NCBI RefSeq assembly: GCF_035306585.1
Contig: NZ_DATGNU010000043.1
Span: forward strand, 9,693 to 73,692
Reading direction: 5' to 3'
DNA: 64,000 nt
DNA from: Galbibacter sp035306585
GTDB lineage: Bacteria; Bacteroidota; Bacteroidia; Flavobacteriales; Flavobacteriaceae
Shown: one piece after another, positions 62,091 to 64,000 of the stretch
Position numbering within the stretch: the first letter of the stretch is position 1
How the letters are laid out: each line of letters begins with the position of its first letter
Notes under the pieces: generated by a model
Databases searched by the model: none
Told to the model about the DNA's origin: nothing
What the model saw: the letters and a program-made list of their open reading frames with translations, nothing else
Made by a program: the position numbers and the translations under genes

Positions 62091-63464
62091 ATGAAAAAGA
62101 AAGTAACGGCGGTATTTGACATCGGAAAAACCAATAAAAAGTTCTTCCTTTTTGATGAGGATTTCAAAGAAGTTTTCAGAGAGTATTCCAAATTCGACCA
62201 TATCTTGGATCAAGACGGGTATCCTACAGAAGACCTCCATAAGTTACAACTATGGCTAAAGGCAGTATTTAACAGAATCTTAGCCACCGACCAGTACGAT
62301 ATCAAAGCTATTAACTTTTCCTCCTATGGAGCATCCTTGGTGCACCTTGATGAAAATGGTGAGGCCATTACTCCTTTGTATAATTATACCAAACCCATTG
62401 ACCAAGAAATAATAAATAAATTCTACCAGCGTTATGGACCAGAGTTAACCTTTATACAACAAACGGGATCCTCCAAGGAAGGCCTGCTAAACTCAGGCAT
62501 GCAGTTGTATTGGTTAAAGTACACCAAGCCTGAGGTTTTTAAAAAAATAAAATACTCGCTTCATCTTCCTCAGTATCTCAGTTATATCTTTACAGGAATC
62601 CCTTTGAGTGAATACACAAGTATAGGCTGTCATACCAGTCTTTGGGACTATAGCAAAAAGGATTATCACTACTGGGTTTACAAGGAAGAGTTGCACAAGA
62701 TCCTTCCCCCCATTGTATCCACTGAGACCAGTATTAATATGAATTACAATGGGAAACGTATTAAAATTGGAGTAGGGATCCATGATAGTTCGGCAGCCTT
62801 GCTGCCTTATGTGAGAAGTCTAAAAGATCCTTTTATTTTAGTTTCCACAGGAACATGGAGCATTGCTCTTAATCCATTTACCACCACTCCTTTGAGTGAA
62901 AAAGAGGTTTCTAAGAACTGTATCAATTACATGAGAATTAATGGCAAACAAGTAAAAGCCTCCAGATTATTCTTAGGAAATGAATATAAGATTCAAGTTC
63001 AAAAGTTAGCCGAACATTATGGCGTTGCACCGGATCATCACAAATCTGTAAGTTTCAACGAGCAGGCTTATTATGAAATTACCAAGGAATTTGAACACCT
63101 CTTTAAATGGGAAAGTATTGAAAACACCCAGGAATTGTCCAAAACGGAGCTTCCCTATGATTCCTTTGAGGATGCCTATCACCATCTGATGATAGAACTT
63201 GTAAAACTACAGGTCCAGAGCATCCAAATAGCCAAAGGATCTGAAAAGATCTCCAAATTATATGTCGATGGGGGCTTTAGTAGCAATGAAGTATATATTA
63301 AGCTCTTATCTCATTATATGAGAAATATGGAATTACGTACCACGGATGCCTCATTAGGTTCAGCCTTAGGAGCCGCCATTTGTATCGCCGATACCAAGCT
63401 AAATTCCAAATTTCTCAAGAAAAATTACGCTTTAAAAAAACACGTTCCTCTGATTATTAAATAA
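62091..63464 (+). CDS. rhaB: L-rhamnulokinase (FGGY family)
   Basis: This 457-residue FGGY kinase phosphorylates L-rhamnulose to its 1-phosphate. The ASKHA fold opens with TAVFDIGKTNKKFFLFDED, and continues with NFSSYGASLVHLDENGE, GIHDSSAALLPYVR and LVSTGTWSIALNP, then KLYVDGGFSSNEVYIKLL as the second ATP-binding motif. The end LGSALGAAICI is typical. It differs from E. coli RhaB and matches the Bacteroidota lineage. It lies 10 nt downstream of rhaI and 6 nt upstream of lldD. The substrate is supported by operon context. Confidence 0.93.
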   Translation: MKKKVTAVFDIGKTNKKFFLFDEDFKEVFREYSKFDHILDQDGYPTEDLHKLQLWLKAVFNRILATDQYDIKAINFSSYGASLVHLDENGEAITPLYNYTKPIDQEIINKFYQRYGPELTFIQQTGSSKEGLLNSGMQLYWLKYTKPEVFKKIKYSLHLPQYLSYIFTGIPLSEYTSIGCHTSLWDYSKKDYHYWVYKEELHKILPPIVSTETSINMNYNGKRIKIGVGIHDSSAALLPYVRSLKDPFILVSTGTWSIALNPFTTTPLSEKEVSKNCINYMRINGKQVKASRLFLGNEYKIQVQKLAEHYGVAPDHHKSVSFNEQAYYEITKEFEHLFKWESIENTQELSKTELPYDSFEDAYHHLMIELVKLQVQSIQIAKGSEKISKLYVDGGFSSNEVYIKLLSHYMRNMELRTTDASLGSALGAAICIADTKLNSKFLKKNYALKKHVPLIIK

Positions 63465-63470
63465 CTACAA

Positions 63471-64000
63471 ATGGCATTATCCTTCAATTACAAATATCCT
63501 TCGGTGGATGATTTAAGAGAAAAAGCAAAAAAACGAATCCCTCGATTTGCTTTTGAATACCTTGATGGTGGCTGTAATGAGGATGTCAATATCATAAGAA
63601 ACACCGCCGAGATAAGGGAAATACAATTGGAACCGCGCTACCTTAACAATTACAAGGATTCCAATTTGAAAACTACCCTTTTTGGCCGCCAATATGATGC
63701 CCCATTTGGGATTGCACCTGTAGGACTTCAAGGACTTATGTGGCCTAATTCCCCAGAAATACTTGCCAAAGCTTCTTTTAAACACAACATTCCCTTTATT
63801 TTAAGCACCGTAAGTACCAGTAGTATTGAAAGGATCAGTGAACTTACCCAGGGCAATGCCTGGTTTCAGCTATACAATCCCGTGGAGGATTCCATACGAA
63901 AGGATATTATTAATAGAGCAGCCTCGGCCCAATGTCCAGTACTGGTATTACTTTGTGATGTACCCACCTTTGGTTATCGTCCCAAAGATTTTAGGAATGG
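63471..64000 (+). CDS. lldD: Alpha-hydroxy-acid oxidising protein (L-lactate dehydrogenase LldD-like), 3' cut by window
   Basis: This FMN-dependent enzyme would oxidise L-lactate, the product of the RhaEW dehydrogenase domain, to pyruvate at the membrane. Only 176 codons lie in the window. Visible segments are the N-terminal KYPSVDDLREKAKKRIPRFA, FEYLDGGCNEDVN, the FMN-contact APFGIAPVGLQGLMWP, FILSTVSTSSIE and AWFQLYNP, all typical of the LldD/glycolate oxidase family. The reading frame remains open to the right edge. It is co-directional with rhaB, 6 nt after its stop, as last known gene of the rhamnose operon. Confidence 0.92.
   Translation, partial: MALSFNYKYPSVDDLREKAKKRIPRFAFEYLDGGCNEDVNIIRNTAEIREIQLEPRYLNNYKDSNLKTTLFGRQYDAPFGIAPVGLQGLMWPNSPEILAKASFKHNIPFILSTVSTSSIERISELTQGNAWFQLYNPVEDSIRKDIINRAASAQCPVLVLLCDVPTFGYRPKDFRN

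Noticed and set aside
63513..63785. Minus-strand frame of 90 residues at the right edge
   Set aside because: It is the shadow of the partial lldD gene, whose own frame is open to the edge and matches the family.
1..64000. CRISPR arrays, tRNA or rRNA genes, prophage or integrase
   Set aside because: No spaced direct repeats, no TTCGA-type tRNA arms with cloverleaf potential, and no phage or recombinase protein was recognised by eye.

Overview
The window reads as chromosome from a marine-type member of the Flavobacteriaceae (Bacteroidota). Support comes from AT-rich DNA without clear Shine-Dalgarno sites, many promoter boxes of the TAnnTTTG type, a SusC/SusD pair, a T9SS sorting domain, DUF5606, and a pectin/rhamnose utilisation locus. 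No tRNA, rRNA, CRISPR array or intact insertion sequence was seen.

Positions 1-31800 are mostly housekeeping: a MATE exporter, mazG, DUF5606, def, a small T9SS-sorted protein, ruvX and dapD; a cell-surface glycan patch (three GT2 glycosyltransferases and a sugar-nucleotide epimerase); tsaC, cca, ctaA and a run of accessory proteins; an ABC exporter, uvrB, hsp20, cysH, sucC and lysA; an exported thioredoxin / serine hydrolase / VOC cluster; and a divergent GH15 / otsAB pair.

Positions 31835-38861 (minus strand) form a catabolic operon: GH28, GH106 alpha-L-rhamnosidase, GH105 unsaturated rhamnogalacturonyl hydrolase, and an esterase-GH43 fusion. A second block (39003-43240) holds lplA, an Rrf2-type regulator with a DUF6448 / HMA-like pair under two matching palindromic operators, and nhaA.

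Positions 43561-64000 hold the rest of the locus: susC-susD, a lipoprotein GH28 with rhaM, a minus-strand operon of a CE12 esterase split by one in-frame TAA, a GH2 and a tandem SGNH esterase, a GntR-type regulator, and the rhamnose catabolic operon rhaEW-rhaI-rhaB-lldD, the last cut by the window edge. Together these proteins would bind and import rhamnogalacturonan-I fragments, deacetylate and trim them, and convert released L-rhamnose to DHAP and lactate, then pyruvate.

The most notable observation is a shared promoter architecture at five transcription units of this locus: a 10-bp-spaced direct repeat (CAGnn-N5-CAGGATA or a close variant) placed 20 or 21 nt upstream of a TAnnTTTG-like box. 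It implies one rhamnose/RG-I regulon. Other points worth a look are the NiSOD-hook-like mature N-terminus of the DUF6448 protein, a kinase-like orphan protein, a possible group II intron RNA relic, and a nearly leaderless uvrB transcript.
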